Positions 33,153 to 41,529 of a stretch of 64,000 bases of DNA are shown here, one piece after another; within the stretch, counting starts at the first letter, position 1; the number at the start of each line of letters is the position of its first letter. This DNA is from Bacillus haynesii (GTDB taxonomy: Bacteria; Bacillota; Bacilli; Bacillales; Bacillaceae), in the NCBI RefSeq assembly GCF_001969855.1, contig NZ_MRBL01000024.1:1-64000 (forward strand), read 5' to 3'. A program made the translations under genes and the position numbers. Under the pieces are notes generated by a model, which saw nothing but the letters and a program-made list of their open reading frames with translations, had not been told where the DNA came from and did not search any database.

Positions 33153-34544
33153 TCATAGGGTCCAAGTCACTTTATCTCTATTCTCTAATTCACGTACGAC
33201 TTTTGCATATTTTTCATCGCTTAAATTGTAAAAATTAATGTCAATCATAGCTAATATAAGGAAAATAATAGGAACTACAGTTGTCGTTAATAATATCCCT
33301 GTCAACGCTTCAGGAGATTGGACCTGACCTGCGGCATAGCCGAACTTCTCCAGTATGAGCCCTGGAACGATTCCGCCGAGTGCCATACCAAACTTGAAAA
33401 AGAAGCCGATAATCGCATAAATCAATCCACTCAAGCGTTTCCCTGTCTTATATTCGCCATATTCGATTGTTTCAGGGATAAGCGCCCACATATATCCCCC
33501 GGCCGTCACACTTCCAACTGCGGCAATGACACGAAAGAAGAGCACCAAAAACACATTGCTTGGCGGAACAATGAGAATGGCTAAAAGTCCAATGATATTT
33601 AATAACAAAGCGGCATTCAATAGTTTTCTCTTTCCCAGCCACTTATTGATTCGGGGTATAAACGGCAGGATGGCCAATGCAGGAAGGCTTCCAAGCAAGC
33701 CGTACCATTTCACAAGATCTGCTCTGCCTACATTGTACGTCATGTAGTAAATGCCAACGGAATTGCTTATCGAGTTAACCCCAAAAATAATGATAAAGAA
33801 AATGCTTAACACAACTAACGGACGATTCACCCTGAATTGCTCAAATATATCGGAAAATTTAATCTTTTCTTCAGGCATTTGCAGAGTGACTCGTTCTTTT
33901 GTAACTTTAAAACAAAAGATTAATAGACAGGCGCCAATGATCCCAAGCATGCTCATTGTCAGCTGCCAGCCAAGAGCCGTGTTCCCTGTCGTATCACCTA
34001 AATAAGTAGAAAGGAAAGGAACAAAAAAAGATACGATAAGTCCGCCAAGATTGGCAAAGACCATCCGAACAGAAGTAATGCTGACGACCTCTTGATTATC
34101 TCTGGTCATCGCGGAGGTTAATGCGCCGTATGGAACATTTATCGCCGTATATGTGAGCGATAAACCGACATACGTGATATAAGCGTAGATTAATTTTCCG
34201 GTATCTGAAAAATCCGGGGTTGTAAAACAGAGGATGGCAAGTACAGAAAGCGGAAACGCGCCGAACAGCAGATACGGCCTAAAACGCCCGAATCTGCTGT
34301 TTGTTCGGTCTACTAATGTTCCGATAAAAGGATCGGCAAGCGCATCAATAATTCGAACAATTAGAAACATTGTTCCAGCAGCGGCGGCTGACAAACCGTA
34401 AACATCCGTATAGAAAAATAAAAGATATGTAGAAACCGTGGTGTAAATTAAATTACATGCCAAATCTCCAGAAGCATAACCGGATTTTTCGTACATACTT
34501 ACTTTTTTCACATGTTCACCCGTCATGATTCTTACCTCCTTCAC
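33153..34544 (-). CDS. xynP: Xyloside/oligosaccharide symporter XynP (GPH family)
   Basis: 463 aa, twelve membrane spans, glycoside-pentoside-hexuronide:cation symporter. Signatures: GYASGDLACNLIYTTVSTYLL near the start, then DALADPFIGTLVDRTNSRFGRFRP (key ADPFIGTLVDRT) after the second helix pair. It imports xylobiose and related oligosaccharides for XynB. Start at 34544; an ATG five codons on is also possible. Long leader from the promoter at 34811-34839. A cre-like site lies in the leader. Confidence 0.93.
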   Translation of the reverse strand: MKEVRIMTGEHVKKVSMYEKSGYASGDLACNLIYTTVSTYLLFFYTDVYGLSAAAAGTMFLIVRIIDALADPFIGTLVDRTNSRFGRFRPYLLFGAFPLSVLAILCFTTPDFSDTGKLIYAYITYVGLSLTYTAINVPYGALTSAMTRDNQEVVSITSVRMVFANLGGLIVSFFVPFLSTYLGDTTGNTALGWQLTMSMLGIIGACLLIFCFKVTKERVTLQMPEEKIKFSDIFEQFRVNRPLVVLSIFFIIIFGVNSISNSVGIYYMTYNVGRADLVKWYGLLGSLPALAILPFIPRINKWLGKRKLLNAALLLNIIGLLAILIVPPSNVFLVLFFRVIAAVGSVTAGGYMWALIPETIEYGEYKTGKRLSGLIYAIIGFFFKFGMALGGIVPGLILEKFGYAAGQVQSPEALTGILLTTTVVPIIFLILAMIDINFYNLSDEKYAKVVRELENRDKVTWTL

Positions 34545-34578
34545 AGCCTTTTCAAAGCGGCTTTATGATAAGCTTGGA

Positions 34579-34592
34579 TGAAAGCGCATACA
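34579..34592 (-). promoter_or_regulatory. cre-like site in the xynPB leader
   Basis: TGAAAGCGCATACA matches the CcpA cre consensus (TGWAANCGNTNWCA) at all but one position. It lies between promoter and xynP, where CcpA would act as a roadblock. Confidence 0.6.
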
Positions 34593-34790
34593 TTAAACCT
34601 GACAAGCGGCCTTCCAGCCGAAGTGAGACAGATGCTTCCCTCGTCAACCAAGAATTCTCTTCAAGACTATTGGTTCATGTAACCTCATCACCTCCGTTTG
34701 CAATTTTCAAAAAAATCAGATTTCAAATATTGCTTTTTATCAGCAGCATAAAAATTTTCTTCCTCTTTCATCCACTCCTCATGCCCATAC

Positions 34791-34839
34791 TTAGTTTAAC
34801 CATCAAACTAAGTTTAAGTTAGTTTGAAAATGTTGTCAA
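34791..34839 (-). promoter_or_regulatory. xynPB promoter with XylR-type operator
   Basis: Minus-strand TTGACA (34834-34839), 17-bp spacer, TAAACT (34811-34816). Three half-sites: TTAGTTT (34791-34797), AAACTAA (34805-34811) and TTAGTTT (34819-34825), with 7-bp gaps. They resemble the TTAGTTT...AAACTAA ends of the B. subtilis xyl operator and overlap the -10. No xylR gene lies in this window. The rest of 34545-35148 holds the xynP leader and the next gene's promoter. Confidence 0.75.
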
Positions 34840-35148
34840 TCATTAACATGTGCCTATTTTGATTTCAAAAGAGAAAAGAACGCCTAAAAAATCAAGGAGA
34901 GGTGACAACATTAAAGGAAGCGCTCGGCAGAACTGGACCCTGCATGTGATACCTGCATCATATGTTATAGCGCCAAAGCACCTTGATCGGCCTTTTTTCT
35001 TAATAAAAGTACAATTTATGGATCTCGCTTGCAAAAAGTGCATCGCGCGAAAAAGATAAACCAAATTTTTCAGGGAACAATGCCTCATTCTTTCATCTAT
35101 GATGAATGATACAATCCCCAGTGTAGTGACTAAAAAGGAGGACCAATC

Positions 35149-35529
35149 ATGAAATACAGCAAAATCGGTGCCTTATTGCTCACTTTGGCGTGTTTGCTTT
35201 TGCCTTTTTCTTCGGCGTCTGCAGCAGGTGCCGGTGTATGGGATAATATCGGCACATACGGCATGACATCGCAAACTCCGATCATCAAATCAAGCGGAGG
35301 GAAATTTTATTTTCACAACAACAGCTTTTACGGCTTTACATTTACGCTGTATGAAGTTGACGGGGCGGGAAGCACGCCTGAAATCGTAAGAAAAAATTTC
35401 TACGTCGGACCGAAAAGCAACAGTCCGGTGATCGATGTCAGCAGTTTTACAGATGGTGCGAATAAACAAGCAGAACTCGTCCTGTTTAAAGGGAATGATA
35501 CATACATCACCGTTACTTGTTATGATTGA
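35149..35529 (+). CDS. Small secreted protein of unknown function
   Basis: 126 aa. Signal peptide KIGALLLTLACLLLPFSSASA, cleavage after ASA near residue 26. The mature part (about 100 aa) is rich in Gly, Ser, Tyr and Phe and looks all-beta (KFYFHNNSFYGFTFTLYEVD, VRKNFYVGPKSNSPVIDVSS), with a single Cys near the C-terminus. AAGGAGG precedes the ATG and a strong terminator follows, so it is a genuine monocistronic gene. I do not recognise the family. Cell-surface or extracellular function is the only safe inference. Confidence 0.75.
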   Translation: MKYSKIGALLLTLACLLLPFSSASAAGAGVWDNIGTYGMTSQTPIIKSSGGKFYFHNNSFYGFTFTLYEVDGAGSTPEIVRKNFYVGPKSNSPVIDVSSFTDGANKQAELVLFKGNDTYITVTCYD

Positions 35530-35548
35530 ATGTCCCATAAACAGCAAG

Positions 35549-35576
35549 CCCGCCGTTTACAACCGGCGGGTTTTTT
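35549..35576 (+). terminator. Terminator after the small secreted protein
   Basis: CCCGCCG / CGGCGGG stem with 8-nt loop and six T, 20 bp past the stop. Confidence 0.85.
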
Positions 35577-35589
35577 GATCAAGTTCCCT

Positions 35590-35640
35590 CCTTATACCTA
35601 TAGGCACTAAAAAGTTCCTATATGACTTTAAAGTGCGTAC
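35590..35640. promoter_or_regulatory. Operator-like element upstream of the SDR gene
   Basis: Read on the minus strand it begins GTACGCACTTTAAAGT and continues ATAGGAAC...AGT, matching the element between ytcD and ytbD (49812 onward) at 26 of the first 35 positions, including an identical first 11 bases. Probable site for a DUF24/HxlR-type regulator. Confidence 0.55.
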
Positions 35641-35729
35641 TTCCGTTTTGGGGTCTTCTGTTCCATAATCATGAATGATGTTTTGTTTGACATTGTTCTG
35701 TTTATAATGAAAAGAAAACGGAGGGATCA

Positions 35730-36527
35730 ATGATGAACTTGGATTTACGGGGAAAAACAGCGTTGGTGACCGGATCGACGTCCGGAATCGGCAAAGCGAT
35801 TGCCGCTTCACTTGTGAAAGAAGGTGCGTCTGTCATCATTAACGGACGCCGGCAAGAAAAGGTCAACCAAACAATAGACGAATTGAAAGGCCAATTTCCC
35901 GAAGCTGTTTTTCAAGCGGCCCCTTATGACCTTGGCACTGAAAAAGGGTGTCAAGGCCTATTAGCAGCATTCCCGGATGTTGATATTCTGGTCAATAATT
36001 TAGGGATTTTTGAGCCGATGGAATATTTCGAGATTCCGGATGAGGATTGGTTCCGCTTTTTCGAAGTGAATATTATGAGCGGGGTAAGGCTCTCTCGGAG
36101 CTATTTGCAAAACATGATCGGGAAAAAAGAAGGCCGGGTCATTTTTATTGCGAGCGAAGCCGCGGTTATGCCGTCACAGGAAATGGCGCACTATAGCGCT
36201 ACAAAAACGATGCAGCTTTCGATTTCCCGGAGCTTGGCAGAGCTTACAGCGGGTACAAATGTCACCGTCAATACCGTTATGCCGGGCTCAACCTTAACCG
36301 AAGGTGTTGAAACGATGCTGAAGACCCTTTATCCGGATGAAAACCTGACGATCGAAGAAGCGGAAAAGCGGTTTATGAAAGAAAACCGGCCGACCTCTAT
36401 CATACAAAGGCTGATTCGGCCGGAGGAAATCGCGCACTTTGTCACCTTTTTAAGCAGTCCGCTTTCATCGCCGATCAATGGTGCAGCCTTGCGGGCGGAC
36501 GGCGGATTGGTGCGCAGCGTCTTTTAA
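35730..36527 (+). CDS. Short-chain dehydrogenase/reductase (SDR), second paralogue
   Basis: 265 aa. TGSTSGIGKA cofactor loop, NNLG, catalytic FIASEAA Ser and YSATK. GGAGG precedes ATG-ATG at 35730. It is paralogous to the SDR at 23058-23852. TATAAT at 35704-35709 lacks a good -35, and an operator-like element sits at 35590-35640, so it is probably controlled by a DUF24-type regulator such as YtcD. Substrate unknown. Aldehyde or quinone reduction would fit that regulator class but is speculative. Confidence 0.88.
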   Translation: MMNLDLRGKTALVTGSTSGIGKAIAASLVKEGASVIINGRRQEKVNQTIDELKGQFPEAVFQAAPYDLGTEKGCQGLLAAFPDVDILVNNLGIFEPMEYFEIPDEDWFRFFEVNIMSGVRLSRSYLQNMIGKKEGRVIFIASEAAVMPSQEMAHYSATKTMQLSISRSLAELTAGTNVTVNTVMPGSTLTEGVETMLKTLYPDENLTIEEAEKRFMKENRPTSIIQRLIRPEEIAHFVTFLSSPLSSPINGAALRADGGLVRSVF

Positions 36528-36564
36528 ATGAAAGGCTGGAATGCCCGGCATTCCAGTCACATGA

Positions 36565-38598
36565 TCATCGTTTGGCATACACATGTTGGAAGACTGCGGT
36601 CGCATCCCATGCATTCAAGCCGAAGGCTCCGTCGGCAAACGTTGAATCCCGGGCGCTTATCACCAATCGGTCGTCCAAGTATATATTAAAGTTGGAACCG
36701 CGGGCCACCGTTTTCAGGTGATATTTCCGGCCGGCTTCTATCGGTGTGCGGTGTGCGGCAATAACAGAGGCCGAACCGTTTTCAAATTTAAAAAACTTTA
36801 CCACGTCATGCTTGGCATCCACATTGGCAAGGTATCCGTTTTTAACATCCTTGTCGGCCCGAAACACGAGAGCACCTGCCCCTCTTCCATTTCCATCCTT
36901 TATCGTAACATCTGCTTCATATGTGAAATCTGTTCCTTTTGCTGAAGATAAAATGAACGAATCCCCGTCAGAGCGCCCTTGTTTTCCAGCAATCGTGTCA
37001 GCCCATACGCCGTTTACGGTCGTCCAGCCGGTCAAATTCGATTGAAAAGGTGACGCTCCCCATACTTTTTTCAGAGGATGAACCGTCATGGAATTCAGCT
37101 TGACAAACCCGTTTGATGCATATACTTCAAGCCCTTTGCTGGATCGGTCCGGCAGAATAATGTCGGTGATCACCTGCCTCCCGTCGTTGCCGAATACTTC
37201 GACTGAAGAGCGATCGACATAAATGCGCATCTTCACCTTTCCACCGACCGGTTGCAGCGGGGCCGCATGCTTTCCGGTGTTAAAGTTCGGATGAAAGGAG
37301 ACGTTTCCGGATTGGCTTCGGTCGACGAACAGTGAAGCGCTGTTTTTGCTGTAGCCGATTTTCGTATATTCGTTTTCCCCTGTTCGGACTTTAAAGCCGA
37401 ATTCGGCCGCAGCTCCGGTGTTTACTTGAAATTCCGCATTGATTTCGTAAGCATCTCCCGACAGCGCTTTCAAAAAATTTCCGTTTCGAGGCGAAATGAT
37501 CTTGTTTTTCCACGTTTGCGATGCTCCCCTGATCGACTGCAGCTCCGCTACCGGAGCCTGAACAATTCTAAGCCCTTCAGAAAACGCTTTCAATTTTAGT
37601 TCTCTCGGGATCGACATTGCGCTTCTCCACGGGGAAGTGGGAACATCGTTTGCGTATTGCCAATTGCTCATCCACCCTAACCAAAGCCTTCGTCCGTCTG
37701 ACTGCGGGATATCAGACCAGCTGACAGCTGCGTAGAAGTCTTTGCCGTAATCTGTCCATAATACGCGATTCGGCGGGTTTTCATTTTTAAAGGTTGTTCC
37801 GTCAAAGCTTCCGACGAAATATTGCATGCCTGATCCTCCTGAGACAGCACCGTCTCCAACACTGACTTGCATCACCCATTTCGTTTCATTCGGTCTGCCT
37901 TCTACAGGAAGCTCAAACAGATCGGGACATTCCCAAACGCCTCCATGGCTGCCCTCTCCTTCGCCGAATTCGCTCGCATATGTCCACTGCTTCAAGTCAG
38001 GTGATGTATAGATCAGAATTCGGTCGCCGCCCGCAAGCATCATCACCCACTTTTTCGTCTGTTCATGCCAAATGACTTTCGGATCGCGGAAATCTTTTTT
38101 TCCCGGGTTTGGAATGACAGGGTTGCCTGAGTACTTCGTCCATGACCTGCCTTTGTCATTGCTGTAGGCGATGCTTTGCACTTGTTCCCCGTCCCGGTCC
38201 TGCGTATAAATAGCAACGAGCGGCTTTTCTGCCCCTGTTTGAAACCCTGTTGTATTGTGACGATCGACGACGGCACTGCCCGAAAAAATCGTCCCTTTTT
38301 CATCCGGATACAGTGCGACCGGCAAATGCTCCCACTTGACTAAATCTTTACTTACTGCGTGTCCCCAATGCATCGGCCCCCAGCGCAAACCATACGGATG
38401 ATATTGATAAAACAGATGATATTCCCCCGCGTAATACACCATCCCGTTCGGGTCATTCATCCAGTTTGCTTCTGGTGTGAAATGATACTTGGGCCGGTGA
38501 TCCTCGTTATAGTAGTCCGGGTCGGCCGCAGCTGCGGAAAAGGCTTCCGGAAACATCATGGCCCCTATGATCCCCATCTGAATCATTCTCTTTTTCAT
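36565..38598 (-). CDS. sacC: Exo-levanase/inulinase SacC (GH32 with CBM66)
   Basis: 677 aa, the same length as B. subtilis SacC. Signal peptide to about residue 25. GH32 propeller with nucleophile Asp 49 (NWMNDPNG), FRDPKV and acid Glu in WECPDLF. The C-terminal domains (about 370-515 beta-sandwich; about 515-677) include the fructan-binding CBM66 (GAGALVFRADKDVKNGYLAN, part GALVFRADKD). It releases fructose from levan, inulin and sucrose outside the cell, feeding LevDEFG. Last gene of the lev operon, 131 bp after levG with a long intercistronic hairpin. Confidence 0.96.
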   Translation of the reverse strand: MKKRMIQMGIIGAMMFPEAFSAAAADPDYYNEDHRPKYHFTPEANWMNDPNGMVYYAGEYHLFYQYHPYGLRWGPMHWGHAVSKDLVKWEHLPVALYPDEKGTIFSGSAVVDRHNTTGFQTGAEKPLVAIYTQDRDGEQVQSIAYSNDKGRSWTKYSGNPVIPNPGKKDFRDPKVIWHEQTKKWVMMLAGGDRILIYTSPDLKQWTYASEFGEGEGSHGGVWECPDLFELPVEGRPNETKWVMQVSVGDGAVSGGSGMQYFVGSFDGTTFKNENPPNRVLWTDYGKDFYAAVSWSDIPQSDGRRLWLGWMSNWQYANDVPTSPWRSAMSIPRELKLKAFSEGLRIVQAPVAELQSIRGASQTWKNKIISPRNGNFLKALSGDAYEINAEFQVNTGAAAEFGFKVRTGENEYTKIGYSKNSASLFVDRSQSGNVSFHPNFNTGKHAAPLQPVGGKVKMRIYVDRSSVEVFGNDGRQVITDIILPDRSSKGLEVYASNGFVKLNSMTVHPLKKVWGASPFQSNLTGWTTVNGVWADTIAGKQGRSDGDSFILSSAKGTDFTYEADVTIKDGNGRGAGALVFRADKDVKNGYLANVDAKHDVVKFFKFENGSASVIAAHRTPIEAGRKYHLKTVARGSNFNIYLDDRLVISARDSTFADGAFGLNAWDATAVFQHVYAKR

Positions 38599-38643
38599 CC
38601 CTTTTCTCCCCTCTTCTTCACTCGGTTTTTATAGTGACGATTA

Positions 38644-38695
38644 AGGCAGGAAGTCCAAACTGCCGCCCCCTTTTTGCGGCCGAATGGACCTGCCT
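38644..38695 (-). promoter_or_regulatory. Intercistronic stem-loop levG-sacC
   Basis: Long interrupted stem: AGGCAGG (38644-38650) and TCCA pair with TGGA and CCTGCCT (38689-38695); inner GCCGC / GCGGC. It could be a partial terminator or an RNA-processing/stability element setting sacC level relative to the PTS genes. Confidence 0.55.
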
Positions 38696-38729
38696 CTCCA
38701 AAAGCTAAGAAAAGAACCCCCAATACATT

Positions 38730-39557
38730 TTATGCCAAAAATCCCGCCCAATAGCCGACAATCCCAATGATAAAAATGCCGAAAATCATGAGAAGAGGAT
38801 TCACCCCTTTCCGAAGCATCCAGGCAGCGAGCAATGTCAATCCTAAAGGCAGTACACCCGGCATGATGCTGTCTAAAATGTTTTGCACAGTCTGCACATC
38901 GACTTTGCCTGCATCATCCTTAATTCTCGACACGACGATCGGGATATTGATCGTCGTCCACTTGGAAACGAGAGCTCCCATCACAAACAGCCCGAGTATT
39001 GAAGCGCCTTCCGTCAGTTTTTGAATGCGGTTCCCGACCAAGTCCTGCAAAATTTCCATACCTTTCAGATAGCCGTACTTTAACCCGTAGTATTTCGCAC
39101 TTAATCTGACGGCGTTGATTAAAAAGAAAAACAAAAGCGGGCCAGCGATATTTCCGCTTAAAGCAAGCGACGCTCCCAAGGCTGCCAGAACCGGGCGCAA
39201 CGTCCCCCAGAAAATCGGATCGCCCACACCTGCCAACGGTCCCATTAAGCCGATTTTCATTCCATTAATCGCTTTGGCATCAATCTTTTTATGATTGGCC
39301 ATTTCTTCTTCCATCGCAGCGGTCACGCCAAATATCGGCGCGGTCAGCCACGGATGCGTATTAAACCATTCCAGGTGGCGCTGGAGCGCTTCGCTCCGTT
39401 TCGCTCCCGGACCGTACAGCTTTTTGATCGCCGGAATCATGACGTAGCAGTAGCCGAGCGCCTGTACACGCTCAAAGTTAAATGATCCGAGCAAAAAGTT
39501 TGAGCGGATAAACATACTGAAAATCTCTCTCTTCGTTAACCTTTTTTCTGTGCCCAT
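38730..39557 (-). CDS. levG: PTS fructose-specific EIID, LevG
   Basis: 275 aa mannose-family EIID membrane subunit. Family segments RSNFLLGSFNFERVQALGYCY near the start, MGPLAGVGDPIFWGTLRPVLA mid-protein (key GPLAGVGDPIFWGT) and C-terminal spans. With LevF it forms the membrane channel for fructose. It begins 22 bp after levF. Confidence 0.95.
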   Translation of the reverse strand: MGTEKRLTKREIFSMFIRSNFLLGSFNFERVQALGYCYVMIPAIKKLYGPGAKRSEALQRHLEWFNTHPWLTAPIFGVTAAMEEEMANHKKIDAKAINGMKIGLMGPLAGVGDPIFWGTLRPVLAALGASLALSGNIAGPLLFFFLINAVRLSAKYYGLKYGYLKGMEILQDLVGNRIQKLTEGASILGLFVMGALVSKWTTINIPIVVSRIKDDAGKVDVQTVQNILDSIMPGVLPLGLTLLAAWMLRKGVNPLLMIFGIFIIGIVGYWAGFLA

Positions 39558-39579
39558 TATGTCGTCCCTCCTTCAATTG

Positions 39580-40380
39580 TTAAGCATCCAGATCATCGTC
39601 ATCATAAGCGGCCATGCTGCTGTCACTGGCGGCCGCAACCGCCCCCTGCTCATGATTTTTTTGCATCACTTGCTGATATAAAAATGCCAGACAGAGCCCG
39701 AGGGCACCGAAGCCGACTAAATTGAAATCGGTAAACGCGGCCAGCAAAAAACCGATATAGAAAAACGGCTTCAAATACGGAATGTTCATCATATTGATGA
39801 CCATCGCATACCCGACAACAACGATAATCCCTCCGCCTATTTGCAAACCTTTTGTGATGACTTCCGGAATATTTCCCAAAAACGCCTGAACAGCGCTGAC
39901 ACTGATCAGAGCCACAATCAATGTCGGAATCATAACGCGCAGCGCCTGAAACGCCATGGCGGTTATATGCATGATTTCAATTCCTTTAAAATTGCCATCC
40001 TTTGCGTATTTGTCGGCGCGGTGAATTAAAAATACGGTGATCGTCCGGACGAAAATCGTCAGTGCCTGACCCGCAGCAGCCAGAGCCACCGCGACGGCGA
40101 TCCCTTCGCCGATTCCCTGATCGGCGGTAATCACTAAAATCGTCGAAATCACGGAAGCGATGGCCGTATCGGGGGCCATTGCAAGACCGACGTTCATCCA
40201 GCCAAGCGCCATCAGCTCCAGCGTTCCGCCGAGAATGATGCCTGTTTTCAGATCCCCTAGGACAAGGCCGACCAAAGTGCAGGCAATCAGCGGACGGTGT
40301 GTCTGCCCTTCGTCCAATACGCTACCGATACCTGTTATAGCTGCAATGACGAGCAGCAAAATAATTTGAATCGTTGACAT
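39580..40380 (-). CDS. levF: PTS fructose-specific EIIC, LevF
   Basis: 266 aa, polytopic mannose-family EIIC (IIRTVLVIAAI-like start IQIILLLVIAAITGIGSV; GGTLELMALGWMNVG signature). It binds and transports fructose. It starts 18 bp after levE. The C-terminus is an acidic, probably cytoplasmic tail ending YDDDDLDA. Confidence 0.95.
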   Translation of the reverse strand: MSTIQIILLLVIAAITGIGSVLDEGQTHRPLIACTLVGLVLGDLKTGIILGGTLELMALGWMNVGLAMAPDTAIASVISTILVITADQGIGEGIAVAVALAAAGQALTIFVRTITVFLIHRADKYAKDGNFKGIEIMHITAMAFQALRVMIPTLIVALISVSAVQAFLGNIPEVITKGLQIGGGIIVVVGYAMVINMMNIPYLKPFFYIGFLLAAFTDFNLVGFGALGLCLAFLYQQVMQKNHEQGAVAAASDSSMAAYDDDDLDA

Positions 40381-40398
40381 GCCTTTAGAACCCTCCTT

Positions 40399-40890
40399 CT
40401 AGGATTTTGTTGCGTTTCTTAAAATCTGCATAAAGTCTTCGCTCGAATCTGACGGCAGCTGCCTCAATTCCAGCTTTACGCCCAATTCTTGCAATTGTTC
40501 AAACGCTTTGATGTCCTTTTCAGTAACGCTTACCGATTTCGTGATTTGCCTGCGGTTATTCTCGAAGCGCATCCCGCCGACATTGACTGTTTCGATCGGA
40601 ACGCCTGCTTCGATTAAGGAAACAATGTCGCCCGGATTTTCGAATAACAGCATGGCCGTCGTATCTTCGTACCGCGGACTGTGAAACGCTTTGGCCATTT
40701 TGGAAATCGAAACGGCGCTGGCTTTTACATTTGAAGGTGCGACAGAAAGGATCAGTGTTTTTCTCATTTCGTCCTGTGCCACCTCATCAGAGACAACGAT
40801 AATCCGATCAGCAGCGTGGATTTTGATCCATCTTGTTAATACTTGGCCGTGGATAAAGCGGTCATCAATTCTTGCCAAAACGATTTTCAT
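40399..40890 (-). CDS. levE: PTS fructose-specific EIIB, LevE
   Basis: 163 aa cytoplasmic EIIB of the mannose family. Phospho-acceptor His 14 in RIDDRFIHGQVLTRW. It takes phosphate from LevD and phosphorylates incoming fructose. In B. subtilis LevE (with LevD) also phosphorylates LevR to turn the operon down when no inducer is present. Its ATG shares a base with the levD stop. Confidence 0.95.
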   Translation of the reverse strand: MKIVLARIDDRFIHGQVLTRWIKIHAADRIIVVSDEVAQDEMRKTLILSVAPSNVKASAVSISKMAKAFHSPRYEDTTAMLLFENPGDIVSLIEAGVPIETVNVGGMRFENNRRQITKSVSVTEKDIKAFEQLQELGVKLELRQLPSDSSEDFMQILRNATKS

Positions 40891-41327
40891 TACAATTCAT
40901 CCTCTCTTCCCTGATTGGACTGACTGAATTTTTCCAATTGCTCGCTGCAGATTTGGAAGCATTCCCGGCTCATTTTTTTCAACTGGTTCAGCAGTTGTTT
41001 GAGCGGCATATGCTCCCTCAAGCTCAATGCCTCTAACAGAATCGGCAGGTTCACCCCGGCTGCCATATCGAATCTCCGCTCCTTCGCGATGTAAGGGGTC
41101 GCTGCGTTATATGGCGTCCCGCCGAAAATATCCACTAAAAAAAGCACCTCGTGTTCCTCCGGAATGGCCTTTAGCGTCTGATGATATTTTTCTTGCAGTG
41201 TTTGAATGCCTTCCCCTTTCAGAAACGGCACCGCGATCAGGCTGTCTTCTTCTCCGAATATCATCCCTGAAGATTCTTTTAATGCTATGGGAAAGTTTCC
41301 GTGGCCGCTGATAATGACTGTAATCAT
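40890..41327 (-). CDS. levD: PTS fructose-specific EIIA, LevD
   Basis: 145 aa from the ATG at 41327 (protein MITVIISGHGNFPIA), which fits the known LevD start and has AGGAG 9 bp away; an ATG two codons upstream is too close to that site. Phospho-acceptor His 9. DIFGGTPYNAA is the EIIA-Man signature. First gene of levDEFG-sacC, behind the SigL promoter. Confidence 0.95.
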   Translation of the reverse strand: MITVIISGHGNFPIALKESSGMIFGEEDSLIAVPFLKGEGIQTLQEKYHQTLKAIPEEHEVLFLVDIFGGTPYNAATPYIAKERRFDMAAGVNLPILLEALSLREHMPLKQLLNQLKKMSRECFQICSEQLEKFSQSNQGREDEL

Positions 41328-41367
41328 GTACATTTGCTCCTTTCTTTTTTTCGTTCGCTTATTCATA

Positions 41368-41385
41368 ATGCAAGTATCGTGCCAA
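41368..41385 (-). promoter_or_regulatory. SigL (sigma-54) promoter of the lev operon
   Basis: TTGGCACGATACTTGCAT on the minus strand: TGGCAC at -24 and TTGC at -12 with correct spacing, 41 bp before levD. It needs the LevR activator. Confidence 0.92.
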
Positions 41386-41394
41386 CAAAGTTGT

Positions 41395-41408
41395 ATTAAG
41401 CGCTTTCA
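41395..41408 (-). promoter_or_regulatory. cre-like site upstream of lev promoter
   Basis: TGAAAGCGCTTAAT on the minus strand, matching 12 of 14 cre positions, 10 bp upstream of the -24 element. CcpA repression of lev is known in B. subtilis. Confidence 0.6.
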
Positions 41409-41462
41409 TTACATCTCAAGGCGGATTTTTTCCATACTTGAAACACATTCAAACATAAAAAT

Positions 41463-41501
41463 AAACCTGTATTAAAATGGGGGTCCACTTAATACAGGTT
41501 T
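41463..41501 (-). terminator. Terminator of levR
   Basis: Perfect 13-bp stem AAACCTGTATTAA / TTAATACAGGTTT with TTTATTTTTATG after it on the minus strand, 29 bp past the levR stop. Confidence 0.85.
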
Positions 41502-41529
41502 ACCTGAAAAAATCGCTGCTGGAAAACAG

